5,343 bases of DNA from Spirochaetales bacterium (GCA_004525155.1 SPDA01000190.1:1-5343), one strand, 5' to 3'; positions 1-5,343 are shown, counted from the stretch's first letter. A program made the numbers and translations. The notes: a model not told the origin generated them from the letters alone.

Positions 1-363
1 ATGCTGCATGAATTCGAACAGGTCAGGCAGGTTCCGGGGGGGTACAGGCGGTTTTTTACCGATTCCTCTTTCGACCTTTACGTCTGGTTCGGCGGAGACC
101 GGAAAGAAATCCTCGGTTTCCAGCTCGTCTACAACAAGGATGCCGATGAAAAAGCTCTCACCTGGGACCGCGGCGAGGGCTTTATCCATTCAGGCGTCGA
201 GACCGGGGACACCGACTGGTACAAGCCCACGCCCATTCTTGTTCAGGACGGCCTGTTCGACTGGAAATCGGTGTACCGGTCCTTCAGGGACGCGAGCCTG
301 AAGGTGGACGCAGCCATAAGGAAACTTGTCCTGGAAAAAATGCGGGAATACGGAACAGCATGA
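1..363 (+). CDS. Conserved-type small protein of unknown function (120 aa)
   Basis: The frame opens with ATG at the first base of the window and ends in TGA. No upstream sequence is visible, so the ribosome site and true start cannot be judged. The product is soluble-looking, with no signal peptide or membrane segment. It is rich in aromatics: a YVWF stretch near residues 27-30, then GFQLVYNKDADEKALTW (39-55), a histidine in GFIHSG, and a PTPILVQDG segment near 76-84. The C-terminal ~35 residues look helical and charged. The pattern resembles a family of roughly 120-residue bacterial proteins of unknown function that I recall only loosely, with a 'GFQLxYDK...ALTW' core and a 'TPxLVxDG' motif. 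No catalytic site can be assigned. The next gene has its own promoter 22 bases after the stop, so this gene is probably transcribed separately from it. Confidence 0.8.
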   Translation: MLHEFEQVRQVPGGYRRFFTDSSFDLYVWFGGDRKEILGFQLVYNKDADEKALTWDRGEGFIHSGVETGDTDWYKPTPILVQDGLFDWKSVYRSFRDASLKVDAAIRKLVLEKMREYGTA

Positions 364-384
364 CGGCTTCCCGCCCGGATTTCA

Positions 385-413
385 TTGACGTATCGATGGG
401 GATGATTTATCAT
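385..413 (+). promoter_or_regulatory. Sigma-70-type promoter for propeller/cupin genes
   Basis: TTGACG at 385-390 (5 of 6 to TTGACA) and TATCAT at 408-413 (5 of 6 to TATAAT) are separated by exactly 17 bases. Transcription would start near 420, giving a leader of about 23 nt that holds the GGAGG ribosome site of the downstream gene. This fits the GTG start at 443 better than the GTG at 422. The promoter is predicted from sequence only. Confidence 0.65.
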
Positions 414-429
414 TCAGTATTGTGAATGC

Positions 430-436
430 AGGAGGT
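430..436 (+). promoter_or_regulatory. Ribosome binding site deciding the GTG start at 443
   Basis: AGGAGGT lies with its GGAGG core seven bases before the GTG at 443. The in-frame GTG at 422 lies upstream of this site and only about two bases from the predicted transcription start. The annotation therefore uses 443. Confidence 0.75.
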
Positions 437-442
437 TGTGCC

Positions 443-856
443 GTGAATGGAAGGGTATTACGATGTGCCTTTGTTTTTCTTATCGTCTTCATGCTGACTG
501 CCGCTGTGTGGTCTGAACCCGGCGATTGGCTGGAACTCGGGTCCGGCTGGGAAGAGCTTGGAGGAATGACTGCTCTGGACGGGAATCTTTACATTATAAG
601 CGGGGAAACCCTGTACGAGGTAGACAAGGAGGGCAATTACACGGATCTGGGCGGCGGCTGGTCGGATACGGGCGGTATGGCCGCGTACGATGGCCTGCTC
701 TACATTATCAGCGGCGGCACCCTGTGGGAGGTGGACAAGGAGGGAAACTACACGGACATCGGCTCCGGATGGGACAATACCGGCGGCATGACCGTGCTGG
801 ACGGAAGACTCTACATCGTAAGCGGCGGAACGCTCTACGAAGTGCTCACGGAGTAA
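443..856 (+). CDS. Exported three-repeat beta-propeller-like protein (137 aa)
   Basis: With the GTG start the protein opens with a classic signal peptide: MNGRVLRC, then a hydrophobic core to about residue 22, then a likely cleavage near AAVWS-EP. The mature part is almost entirely three tandem 37-residue repeats at about residues 32-68, 69-105 and 106-137. Each follows LGxGWxxxGGM, a short turn with DG, LYIISGGTLYEVDKEGNYTD. This pattern resembles single blades of WD40/tectonin-like propellers (family inference). The third repeat stops before its KEGNYTD strand, while the N-terminus carries a matching strand, GDWLE, just before repeat 1. This suggests 'velcro' closure, perhaps between two molecules. 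No catalytic residues are evident, so a binding role in the periplasm or at the cell surface is the best guess. No lipobox is seen: the only Cys (C8) precedes the hydrophobic core. It is likely cotranscribed with the cupin gene 12 bases downstream. Confidence 0.85.
   Translation: MNGRVLRCAFVFLIVFMLTAAVWSEPGDWLELGSGWEELGGMTALDGNLYIISGETLYEVDKEGNYTDLGGGWSDTGGMAAYDGLLYIISGGTLWEVDKEGNYTDIGSGWDNTGGMTVLDGRLYIVSGGTLYEVLTE
536..853 (+). repeat. Three in-gene tandem repeats, 111-bp period
   Basis: Units run 536-646, 647-757 and 758-853, the last truncated. Units 1 and 2 differ at 9 of 37 residues but at about 35 of 111 bases by hand count, many at third codon positions. The duplication is therefore not recent and the repeat protein sequence has been conserved. 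Confidence 0.85.
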
Positions 857-868
857 CAGGTTTCCGGG

Positions 869-1213
869 ATGACAATAAAACAGGATGTTTCCGAGGCCTT
901 CGATTTCAACGGCCTCAGCATCAGGGATTATACCGCAGGTCTTGACGAAAAATCCTCCTTTGCTGTCATCGAGGTATCGCCGGGTGTGCGGCACGGCCTT
1001 TCGCGCTCCAATCGTTCGGACAAGTACTACTATGTAAACGCGGGACGTCTCACCTTTCAGATCGAAGGAAGGGACTACGAATTTACGAAGGGTGATTTCT
1101 GCATCATCCACCAGGGTGAAACCTTCGATTACAGTAACGATTCCGGCGTGTCTGCCACCCTTATTCTGGTGCACACGCCGAATTTCATACTTTCTGAAGA
1201 GTCGTTTGATTAA
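869..1213 (+). CDS. Small single-domain cupin protein (114 aa)
   Basis: The length and strand pattern fit a minimal cupin barrel (Cupin_2-like). Motif 1 corresponds to residues about 38-59 (PGVRHGLSRSNRSDKYYYVNAG), followed by LTFQIEG. Motif 2 is KGDFCIIHQGETFDYSND (74-91). The classic metal ligands are largely absent: the HxH pair aligns with S/R/S residues, the Glu position is Lys52, and the motif 2 His position is Phe86. Only His42 and a displaced His81 remain. This points to a non-metal or altered binding site, so an enzyme activity cannot be assigned. The C-terminal LVHTPNF segment looks like a family signature. No signal peptide is seen, so it is cytoplasmic. The start follows the propeller stop by 12 bases with only a weak CAGG ribosome site, so it is probably the second gene of that transcript. 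Confidence 0.85.
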   Translation: MTIKQDVSEAFDFNGLSIRDYTAGLDEKSSFAVIEVSPGVRHGLSRSNRSDKYYYVNAGRLTFQIEGRDYEFTKGDFCIIHQGETFDYSNDSGVSATLILVHTPNFILSEESFD

Positions 1214-1220
1214 ATATGGC

Positions 1221-1249
1221 TTGCCTGTACATTAATTTCTAGGTAATAT
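1221..1249 (+). promoter_or_regulatory. Candidate promoter of the metal ABC transporter operon
   Basis: TTGCCT at 1221-1226 and TAATAT at 1244-1249 are spaced by 17 bases; each matches the sigma-70 consensus at 4 of 6 positions. They sit in a short AT-rich gap between the cupin stop and the ATPase start. A second possible -10, TATAGT at 1247-1252, has no well-spaced -35. Strength is uncertain, and readthrough from the cupin gene is also possible because I see no terminator between them. Confidence 0.45.
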
Positions 1250-1258
1250 AGTTATCTA
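1240..1258 (+). promoter_or_regulatory. Imperfect 19-bp palindrome, candidate metalloregulator operator
   Basis: TAGGTAA (1240-1246) and TTATCTA (1252-1258) are inverted half-sites around a 5-base centre, with one mismatch (G against T). The element covers the predicted -10 and transcription start of a metal importer operon. That is where a Zur, MntR/TroR or DtxR-type repressor would be expected to act. The AGGT arm resembles DtxR-family boxes, but the half-site spacing does not match the classical DtxR site. The assignment is inferred from symmetry and position only. Confidence 0.4.
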
Positions 1259-1263
1259 CAATC

Positions 1264-2340
1264 ATGATACGCGACAAAGTGGATTTTTCAAAAGTATCCC
1301 TGGCTGTCGTCACCCGGGAGAGCAGTGACGGTCCGGAAGCGGCGGTCTTCTCGAGTACCTCCAAATGGCTTCATCCTCTGCTCGAACTTGAAGGGTTTCT
1401 GGGTAATGCCTCCGATGCGGGCAGACCATATAACCCCGAAGAACTGGTAGTTTACGATAAGGCCATAGGCAAAGCCGCCGCCGCTCTTATTATACGGATG
1501 GGCTTTAAGGAGGTTCATACCGCGCTGCTGAGCGGACTGGCGGAACCCCTGCTCAAAAAACACGGCATCCGGTATTCATGCCAGGTCCTGGTGCCGAGGA
1601 TAGAATGCAGAACCGAGGACAGTCTGGAGCATGTGGACAACCTGGACGAGGCTTATCTCCTGATCAGGAACAGGGCCGGAGGGGAGGAGGCATCCTCTCT
1701 GCTGGTGGAATCACTTTCCGTGAGCCTTGCGGGCCGGCGGATTCTCGATAATCTCTCCCTCGTCATGCGCAGGGGCGAACGGCTTCTCATACGCGGCCCC
1801 AACGGCAGCGGCAAATCGACCCTCATAAAATCCCTCCTGGGACTCGTGCCAGCGGAACAGGGACGGATAAAGGTACTGGGCTCCTACCTCTCCACCAGGG
1901 AGTGGCGTGAGCACCGCGGAGAAGTCGGTTATGTAAGCCAGGAAAACAACAGTACGGACCTTCCCCTTACCGCCGGGGAGGTTGTGGAACTCGCAACCTG
2001 CAGGATGCGGGTACCGAAACAGCGGCGGGAAGACTTTGTGGCGGAAGCCCTGGGGATGGCGGGAGTGCAGGATATAAGGGGCCGGCTGTTCTCGAGTCTT
2101 TCCGGCGGAGAGAAGCAGCGTGTATCCATTGCCCGCTGTCTCGCGCAATCCCCGAAGTTTCTGGTACTGGATGAACCGACCGCCCATCTGGACCAGGCGT
2201 CCATAAGTGACGTGCTCAAGGTCCTCGAAACCGTGACTGCGGAAAACCGTTTTTCAGTACTCATGACATCCCACGATAAAGGCCTGTTCGATCTACCCGG
2301 ATGGAACAGAAAGGATCTGGAGCGGGGCAGGCTTAATTGA
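1264..2340 (+). CDS. Metal ABC transporter ATPase with N-terminal DUF1893-like domain
   Basis: The protein has 358 aa, about 100 more than a usual ZnuC/MntB-type ATPase. Residues ~8-137 look like DUF1893 (TM1506-like, deaminase-like fold): a beta-strand LAVV, then LHPLLELEG, the strongly similar block VYDKAIGKAAAALIIRMGF (63-81), EVHTALLS, LLKKHGI and LVPRI. Residues ~146-350 form an ABC nucleotide-binding domain with Walker A GPNGSGKST (178-186), Q-loop Gln226, signature LSGGEKQR (279-286), Walker B FLVLDEP (299-305), D-loop HLD and switch His337. The LPLTAGEVV segment after the Q-loop fits the zinc/manganese A-I ATPases. It should hydrolyse ATP at the cytoplasmic face of the permease encoded next, with which it overlaps by 4 nt. 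No Shine-Dalgarno sequence is visible before the ATG, and no better in-frame start exists. The ABC function is firm, the metal type is inferred from the operon, and the role of the N-terminal domain is unknown. Confidence 0.92.
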   Translation: MIRDKVDFSKVSLAVVTRESSDGPEAAVFSSTSKWLHPLLELEGFLGNASDAGRPYNPEELVVYDKAIGKAAAALIIRMGFKEVHTALLSGLAEPLLKKHGIRYSCQVLVPRIECRTEDSLEHVDNLDEAYLLIRNRAGGEEASSLLVESLSVSLAGRRILDNLSLVMRRGERLLIRGPNGSGKSTLIKSLLGLVPAEQGRIKVLGSYLSTREWREHRGEVGYVSQENNSTDLPLTAGEVVELATCRMRVPKQRREDFVAEALGMAGVQDIRGRLFSSLSGGEKQRVSIARCLAQSPKFLVLDEPTAHLDQASISDVLKVLETVTAENRFSVLMTSHDKGLFDLPGWNRKDLERGRLN

Positions 2341-3149
2341 ACGTAATCCAGCTGCTTGCCATCCCTTCGGTTTTGCGGGGGTTCCTGGTATTGCTTGCGG
2401 CAGGTACCCTCTTCCCGCTGGTGGGTATAGCGGTCTTGCGATTTAACCTTCTCAACATGCGGTTCATGGTGATGCACGGAGGTCTGCTGGGTGGAGCCGC
2501 GGCTCTGGCCCTGGGAACAAATCCTCTTTTACTGTCCCTGGGAATTAACGGCCTCTTCCTTTTCGGCATAACCAGGGCCAGGCAGGAAAAGATCCTTAAA
2601 CCCTCGTACGTGACCACCTTTCTCATGGTTCTGTCCATCGGCCTCGCCTTTCTCATTATGTACAAGACTGGAATACAGGCAAAGGACAGTCTCTCCTTTC
2701 TCTGGGGAAACATCCTGGCCCTTACCAGTACCGACATAATCATAACCGCCGCCTTTTCTTTCGGTCTTCTTCTGTTTTTCATTGTATACCGCCGCAGGCT
2801 CGCGGCCCTGCTTTTTGATGCGGATATAGCCTTTACCATAGGCGTTAACAGAGGCGCCCTCAATACCGCGGTCATTTTTATTGCAGGAATCTGCATAACG
2901 GTAAGCATGCGGCTCATCGGGGCCCTGCTTCTCGACGCACTTGTTTTATTACCAGCAATAATAGGCATAACTTCGGCGGGAAGCGGCAGAGGGATGTTTA
3001 TCACCTCCTGTGTTTCAGGTTTCCTGTCCGTGCTGCTGGGGTTTTTCGCATCCCTCATACTTGATATACCCGTCAGTACCGCGGTCATTCTAGCCGCTTC
3101 CTTAATCTTTATTTTTACCTATGTTTCGAGGAGGAAACGGAAAGCATGA
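2337..3149 (+). CDS. Metal ABC transporter permease (ZnuB/MntC-like, 270 aa)
   Basis: This is an integral inner-membrane protein with about eight or nine hydrophobic segments, near residues 12-34, 45-60, 62-78, 91-110, 130-150, 176-195, 197-212, 220-243 and 247-264. It ends in a basic tail (RRKRKA). Family features are GTLFPLVGIAVLRFNLL near the N-terminus, the SLSFLWGNILAL block (118-129), and MRLIGALLLDALVLLPA (191-207), which corresponds to the conserved 'GxLLxxALLxxPA' helix of the ABC-3 family. The start is a TTG whose last two bases begin the ATPase stop TGA (TTGA overlap), with a GGGGCAGG stretch just upstream. The first ATG-coded Met after it (41) would remove the first membrane helix. 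The protein forms the metal channel with the neighbouring ATPase and receives metal from the downstream binding protein. The family is secure; the metal is not determined. Confidence 0.9.
   Translation: MNVIQLLAIPSVLRGFLVLLAAGTLFPLVGIAVLRFNLLNMRFMVMHGGLLGGAAALALGTNPLLLSLGINGLFLFGITRARQEKILKPSYVTTFLMVLSIGLAFLIMYKTGIQAKDSLSFLWGNILALTSTDIIITAAFSFGLLLFFIVYRRRLAALLFDADIAFTIGVNRGALNTAVIFIAGICITVSMRLIGALLLDALVLLPAIIGITSAGSGRGMFITSCVSGFLSVLLGFFASLILDIPVSTAVILAASLIFIFTYVSRRKRKA
3128..3134 (+). promoter_or_regulatory. Ribosome binding site for the binding-protein gene
   Basis: GAGGAGG lies inside the end of the permease gene, 11 bases before the ATG at 3146. It is the strongest ribosome site in the operon, which fits the higher amount of binding protein usually needed relative to the membrane complex. 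Confidence 0.65.
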
Positions 3150-3910
3150 AAAAGATTCTAGGTTTTGTGCTGATTCTGACAGCAGTAGCATCTGCTGGTT
3201 TTTCTCAAGCTGTTGCGGCTGAAAAAGTCGTTGTGGCTGCCACGAGCTGGACCGCCGCATTCGTCCGGGCCGCGGGATTTACCGGTCAGCTCCACACCCT
3301 CGCCCCTGCAAGCTTCCAGCACCCTCCGGAGTATGAACTCAAGCCTTCGGATATCCGGATTATCGCTTCCGCGGACATCATCGTGTTTGCCGGCTACGAG
3401 CGTATGGCCGTGCAGCTGAAGGATGCGGTAGCCAAAAAGAACGCGATCCTGGTACAGATAACGACGGACTATTCTCTGAATACGATTAAGGATTCGTTAA
3501 ACAGGCTTGCGGCTGTTTTCGGAACAGGGGCGGCTGCGGAATCGTCCATCACCATGCTTACCGGTTATTTTTCCTCCCTCAAGTCCGATTTTGCGCTCAA
3601 GGGAGCGGAGGGAAAGGACATTATCTGCCACGCTCTGCAGGTACCGTTTTTGCGGGAGCTGGGATTTTCCGTAAGAGCTGTCTACGGTCCCGCTCCCCTG
3701 GAACCTTCCCAGCTGAAGACCTTGAGCGGTTTCAATCCTCTCTTTATTGTGGATAACTGGCACAACCAGATTGCGAAGCCCCTGAAAGACCTCTACCCGA
3801 AAACGCCGATCGCGGTGTTCATTAATTTCCCCGGGCAGGACGGGACGGTGAGCCTTATGGACGTGCTCCAGTACAACCGGAAGGAACTGTTTAAAGCGCT
3901 GGGCATGTAA
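3146..3910 (+). CDS. Periplasmic metal-binding protein of the ABC importer (ZnuA-like, 254 aa)
   Basis: An N-terminal signal peptide (MKKILGFVLILTAVASAGFSQ) is followed by a short mature protein beginning near A22-E26. The A-I metal-binding (ZnuA/TroA) pattern is recognisable: PPEYELKPSDIRIIASADIIVFAG (60-83), ICHALQVPFLRELGF (160-174) with His162, LEPSQLKTL (185-193), and the closing LMDVLQYNRKELFKAL. Candidate ligands are His59, Glu62, His162, Asp203 and His206. In typical members the first ligand is the His of a 'DPHxYEP' motif. Here that place is Pro61, and His59 lies two residues earlier. Family members are commonly near 300 residues; this one is short and has no His-rich loop. Its ATG overlaps the permease stop (ATGA). 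It delivers divalent metal to the permease, and zinc versus manganese cannot be decided from sequence alone. Confidence 0.88.
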   Translation: MKKILGFVLILTAVASAGFSQAVAAEKVVVAATSWTAAFVRAAGFTGQLHTLAPASFQHPPEYELKPSDIRIIASADIIVFAGYERMAVQLKDAVAKKNAILVQITTDYSLNTIKDSLNRLAAVFGTGAAAESSITMLTGYFSSLKSDFALKGAEGKDIICHALQVPFLRELGFSVRAVYGPAPLEPSQLKTLSGFNPLFIVDNWHNQIAKPLKDLYPKTPIAVFINFPGQDGTVSLMDVLQYNRKELFKALGM

Positions 3911-3922
3911 AGGAAGAGCGGC

Positions 3923-5251
3923 CTACCGGGATTTTACAACCTTCGGCTGATTTGCCTTCCAGGCCCCTGCCAAAAGAACGACCAATACCGCAAGGGAGAA
4001 AATTGCCGCAGTCACATATTTTCCGGACAGATCCAGGGAAAGACTGAAAAGATAGGGCCCCGCAGCGCTGCCTGCGACGAGCCAGGCAAACGCAAATCCG
4101 GAAATAACGCCAAGATGTTTTCGTCCGAAGAAGCGGGCCCAGGCAATGTTCGCGTTCACGCCGAAGAGGCCCTGGTTGATGCCTAACCCGGCGATAAGAA
4201 TGATTAGGGGCGCCCCTTCCCTCAAGAATATGATGCCGAGAGAAAGCAGGATCATACCGATAATTTGTACCATCAGGATATATTTGAGCTTTACATAATC
4301 ACTTAAGAAACTGCCGAGTAACTGGAATCCTACGGCTATGATTGATGAAGGAAAAAAAATGGATACCGCCTGGTCCCGGGTAAGGCCGGAGGATTCAAAT
4401 ACCGAAACTACATGAAAAGTAAAGGCAGTTGTAAGAAATGACGCAGCACAAAGGGATAAGGTAAAAATCCAGAAGGTGAGAGTTCTTCTTGCTTCCTGCA
4501 AAGTAAACTCTTTGACCGCGATGGTCTCGGGATTTATCCTTTTTACCCGTGTAAAACGGCTTCCATCAGGAATCAGGTTGTGATGTTCCGGCTTGTCCCG
4601 GAAAAAGACGAAAACCAGAAGCGCAAAACATCCCCCCACAATCAAAGCTAAAAAACGCCACGCCCAGCGCCAGCCTCCGGCCTGGATAAGGGCATTCAGA
4701 ACAAAGGGCGCGTACGAAAAGCCGAAAGAAACTGCCACGCCGAGGATCCCGTTGGCAAGCCCTCTCCGTTTTTCAAACCATTCCATCACGGCATTTCTTG
4801 AAACCATGGTGAGGGTTCCCTGGCCTGTGAAACGGACGAGAAAAAAACCGATGCTCATGACAATAAAGGGGGCGGCAACTCCCTTTAAAAAAGGAAACGT
4901 CCTCCTGAGGCCCAGGCTGATAACATCCGAAAAAGAGAAATACCCGAGAACGCACCCAAGCGCAATACTTACAATTGACCCCATAATTCTCGCGCCGTAG
5001 CGGTCGTAGAACCTTCCGGCTCTGGTCAGCAGGAGCGCGCTTAAAACCGTTCCCGCCAGATAGGCAAGGCTTAAGAAATTTCTCGGGATATCCAGTCCGG
5101 TTATTAAATAATCGGTAAAGACGGATATCCCCACTGTCTGGCCGGGTACGCTCATGAGCATGCCCAGTGTGCCTAAACCGAGGATCATCCAGCCATAGAA
5201 AAAAGGCCAGCGGCCCGGATCAAAAGGAAAGTTTTTAAATGCTTTTTTCAC
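3923..5251 (-). CDS. Major facilitator superfamily transporter (442 aa)
   Basis: This is a 12-helix-type inner-membrane carrier. It begins FFYGWMILGLGTLGMLMSVP, followed by GQTVGISVF. MFS motif A, GRFYDRYGAR, is at 79-88 between helices 2 and 3. A charged central loop spans about residues 218-258. The second half contains ARFFGRKHLGVISG (372-385), typical of the helix 10-11 loop. The sequence style is nearest to the oxalate/formate-antiporter or monocarboxylate-like branch, but substrate residues are not recognisable, so no substrate is claimed. The start is GTG (complement of CAC at 5249-5251), preceded five bases upstream by an AAGGG ribosome site. The gene is convergent with the metal operon, leaving only 12 bases between the two stop codons, and it has its own promoter. 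No functional link to metal transport is evident. Confidence 0.9.
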   Translation of the reverse strand: MKKAFKNFPFDPGRWPFFYGWMILGLGTLGMLMSVPGQTVGISVFTDYLITGLDIPRNFLSLAYLAGTVLSALLLTRAGRFYDRYGARIMGSIVSIALGCVLGYFSFSDVISLGLRRTFPFLKGVAAPFIVMSIGFFLVRFTGQGTLTMVSRNAVMEWFEKRRGLANGILGVAVSFGFSYAPFVLNALIQAGGWRWAWRFLALIVGGCFALLVFVFFRDKPEHHNLIPDGSRFTRVKRINPETIAVKEFTLQEARRTLTFWIFTLSLCAASFLTTAFTFHVVSVFESSGLTRDQAVSIFFPSSIIAVGFQLLGSFLSDYVKLKYILMVQIIGMILLSLGIIFLREGAPLIILIAGLGINQGLFGVNANIAWARFFGRKHLGVISGFAFAWLVAGSAAGPYLFSLSLDLSGKYVTAAIFSLAVLVVLLAGAWKANQPKVVKSR

Positions 5252-5256
5252 GGCTG

Positions 5257-5261
5257 CCCTT
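5257..5261 (-). promoter_or_regulatory. Ribosome binding site for the MFS gene (GTG start)
   Basis: On the minus strand AAGGG, within GAAGAAGGG, lies five bases before the GTG at 5251. This supports the non-ATG start. The next Met (22) would cut into the first membrane helix. Confidence 0.6.
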
Positions 5262-5283
5262 CTTCGGTTTTTTTACCAGCCTC

Positions 5284-5312
5284 ATTATATCCGGCAACGT
5301 CGGAAGTTTTAA
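5284..5312 (-). promoter_or_regulatory. Promoter for the MFS transporter gene
   Basis: On the minus strand a perfect TATAAT (-10, 5284-5289) is preceded after 17 bases by TTAAAA (-35, 5307-5312, 4 of 6 to consensus). The predicted transcript start is near 5277, giving a leader of about 25 nt that contains the AAGGG ribosome site. The spacer holds an imperfect inverted repeat, CCGAC...GCCGG (5291-5303), too weak to call an operator. Confidence 0.6.
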
Positions 5313-5343
5313 GTGGAGATTTGATTATTCCCCTGTTTGGCTA

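Noticed and set aside
422..442. Upstream GTG start for the propeller gene
   Set aside because: It precedes the GGAGG site, lies almost at the predicted transcription start, and would put MNAGGCA before an otherwise normal signal peptide.
458..1174. Long minus-strand open frame (238 codons) opposite the propeller and cupin genes
   Set aside because: It is antisense to two well-supported genes with promoter, ribosome site and domain patterns. Its translation is low-complexity and shows no recognisable domain.
1218..1225. GGC-TT-GCC hairpin as a terminator after the cupin gene
   Set aside because: The stem is only three pairs with a two-base loop and no T-run, too weak for an intrinsic terminator.
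2333..3088. Minus-strand open frame (251 codons) opposite the permease
   Set aside because: The translation is a string of Arg, Pro, Ser and Met residues typical of the complement of a membrane-protein gene. The permease frame has clear family motifs.
5291..5303. Inverted repeat in the spacer of the MFS promoter as an operator
   Set aside because: Only four of five arm positions match around a 3-base centre, a level expected by chance in GC-rich sequence.
5248..5343. Short minus-strand reading frame ending in a TGA that overlaps the MFS GTG start
   Set aside because: It has about 30 codons, no usable start codon, and a TAG at the window edge. The region is better explained as the promoter and leader. 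The edge TAG could be the stop of an outside gene, but this cannot be judged.

Overview
The window is about half G+C, densely coded and bacterial. The exported proteins carry Gram-negative-type signal peptides, one with a ...GFSQ-A... cleavage region like those common in spirochaetes. That hint is weak, so I suggest a spirochaete or another diderm with low confidence. No RNA genes, insertion sequences, CRISPR arrays or clear intrinsic terminators are visible.

Layout: (1) 1-363 (+) is a small conserved-type protein of unknown function. (2) 385-1213 (+) is a two-gene unit behind a good sigma-70-type promoter. It encodes a small exported protein made of three 37-residue beta-propeller-like repeats, then a small cupin whose usual metal ligands are mostly replaced. 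(3) 1221-3910 (+) is a tightly coupled metal (zinc/manganese) ABC transporter operon in the order ATPase, membrane permease, substrate-binding protein. Both junctions overlap by 4 nt. A candidate promoter carries a 19-bp imperfect palindrome over its -10 region. (4) 3923-5251 (-) is a convergent major facilitator superfamily (MFS) transporter with its own promoter containing a perfect TATAAT.

The most notable item is the ATPase. Its first ~137 residues are not part of an ABC protein but look like a DUF1893 domain (TM1506-like, deaminase-like fold), fused upstream of a complete ABC nucleotide-binding domain with all catalytic motifs. The DUF1893 part appears to lack the conserved Cys-Pro...Glu segment that I recall from stand-alone members. 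The partner binding protein is also unusual: it is short, lacks a His-rich loop, and has its first metal-ligand histidine displaced. Together these suggest a divergent A-I metal importer with an added, possibly regulatory, N-terminal module on the ATPase.

Functional picture (inference): the binding protein captures a divalent metal in the periplasm, the permease passes it through the inner membrane, and the fused ATPase powers transport. A metalloregulator may act at the palindrome. The propeller/cupin pair and the first gene have no evident functional link to the transporter beyond position. The MFS substrate cannot be told from sequence.
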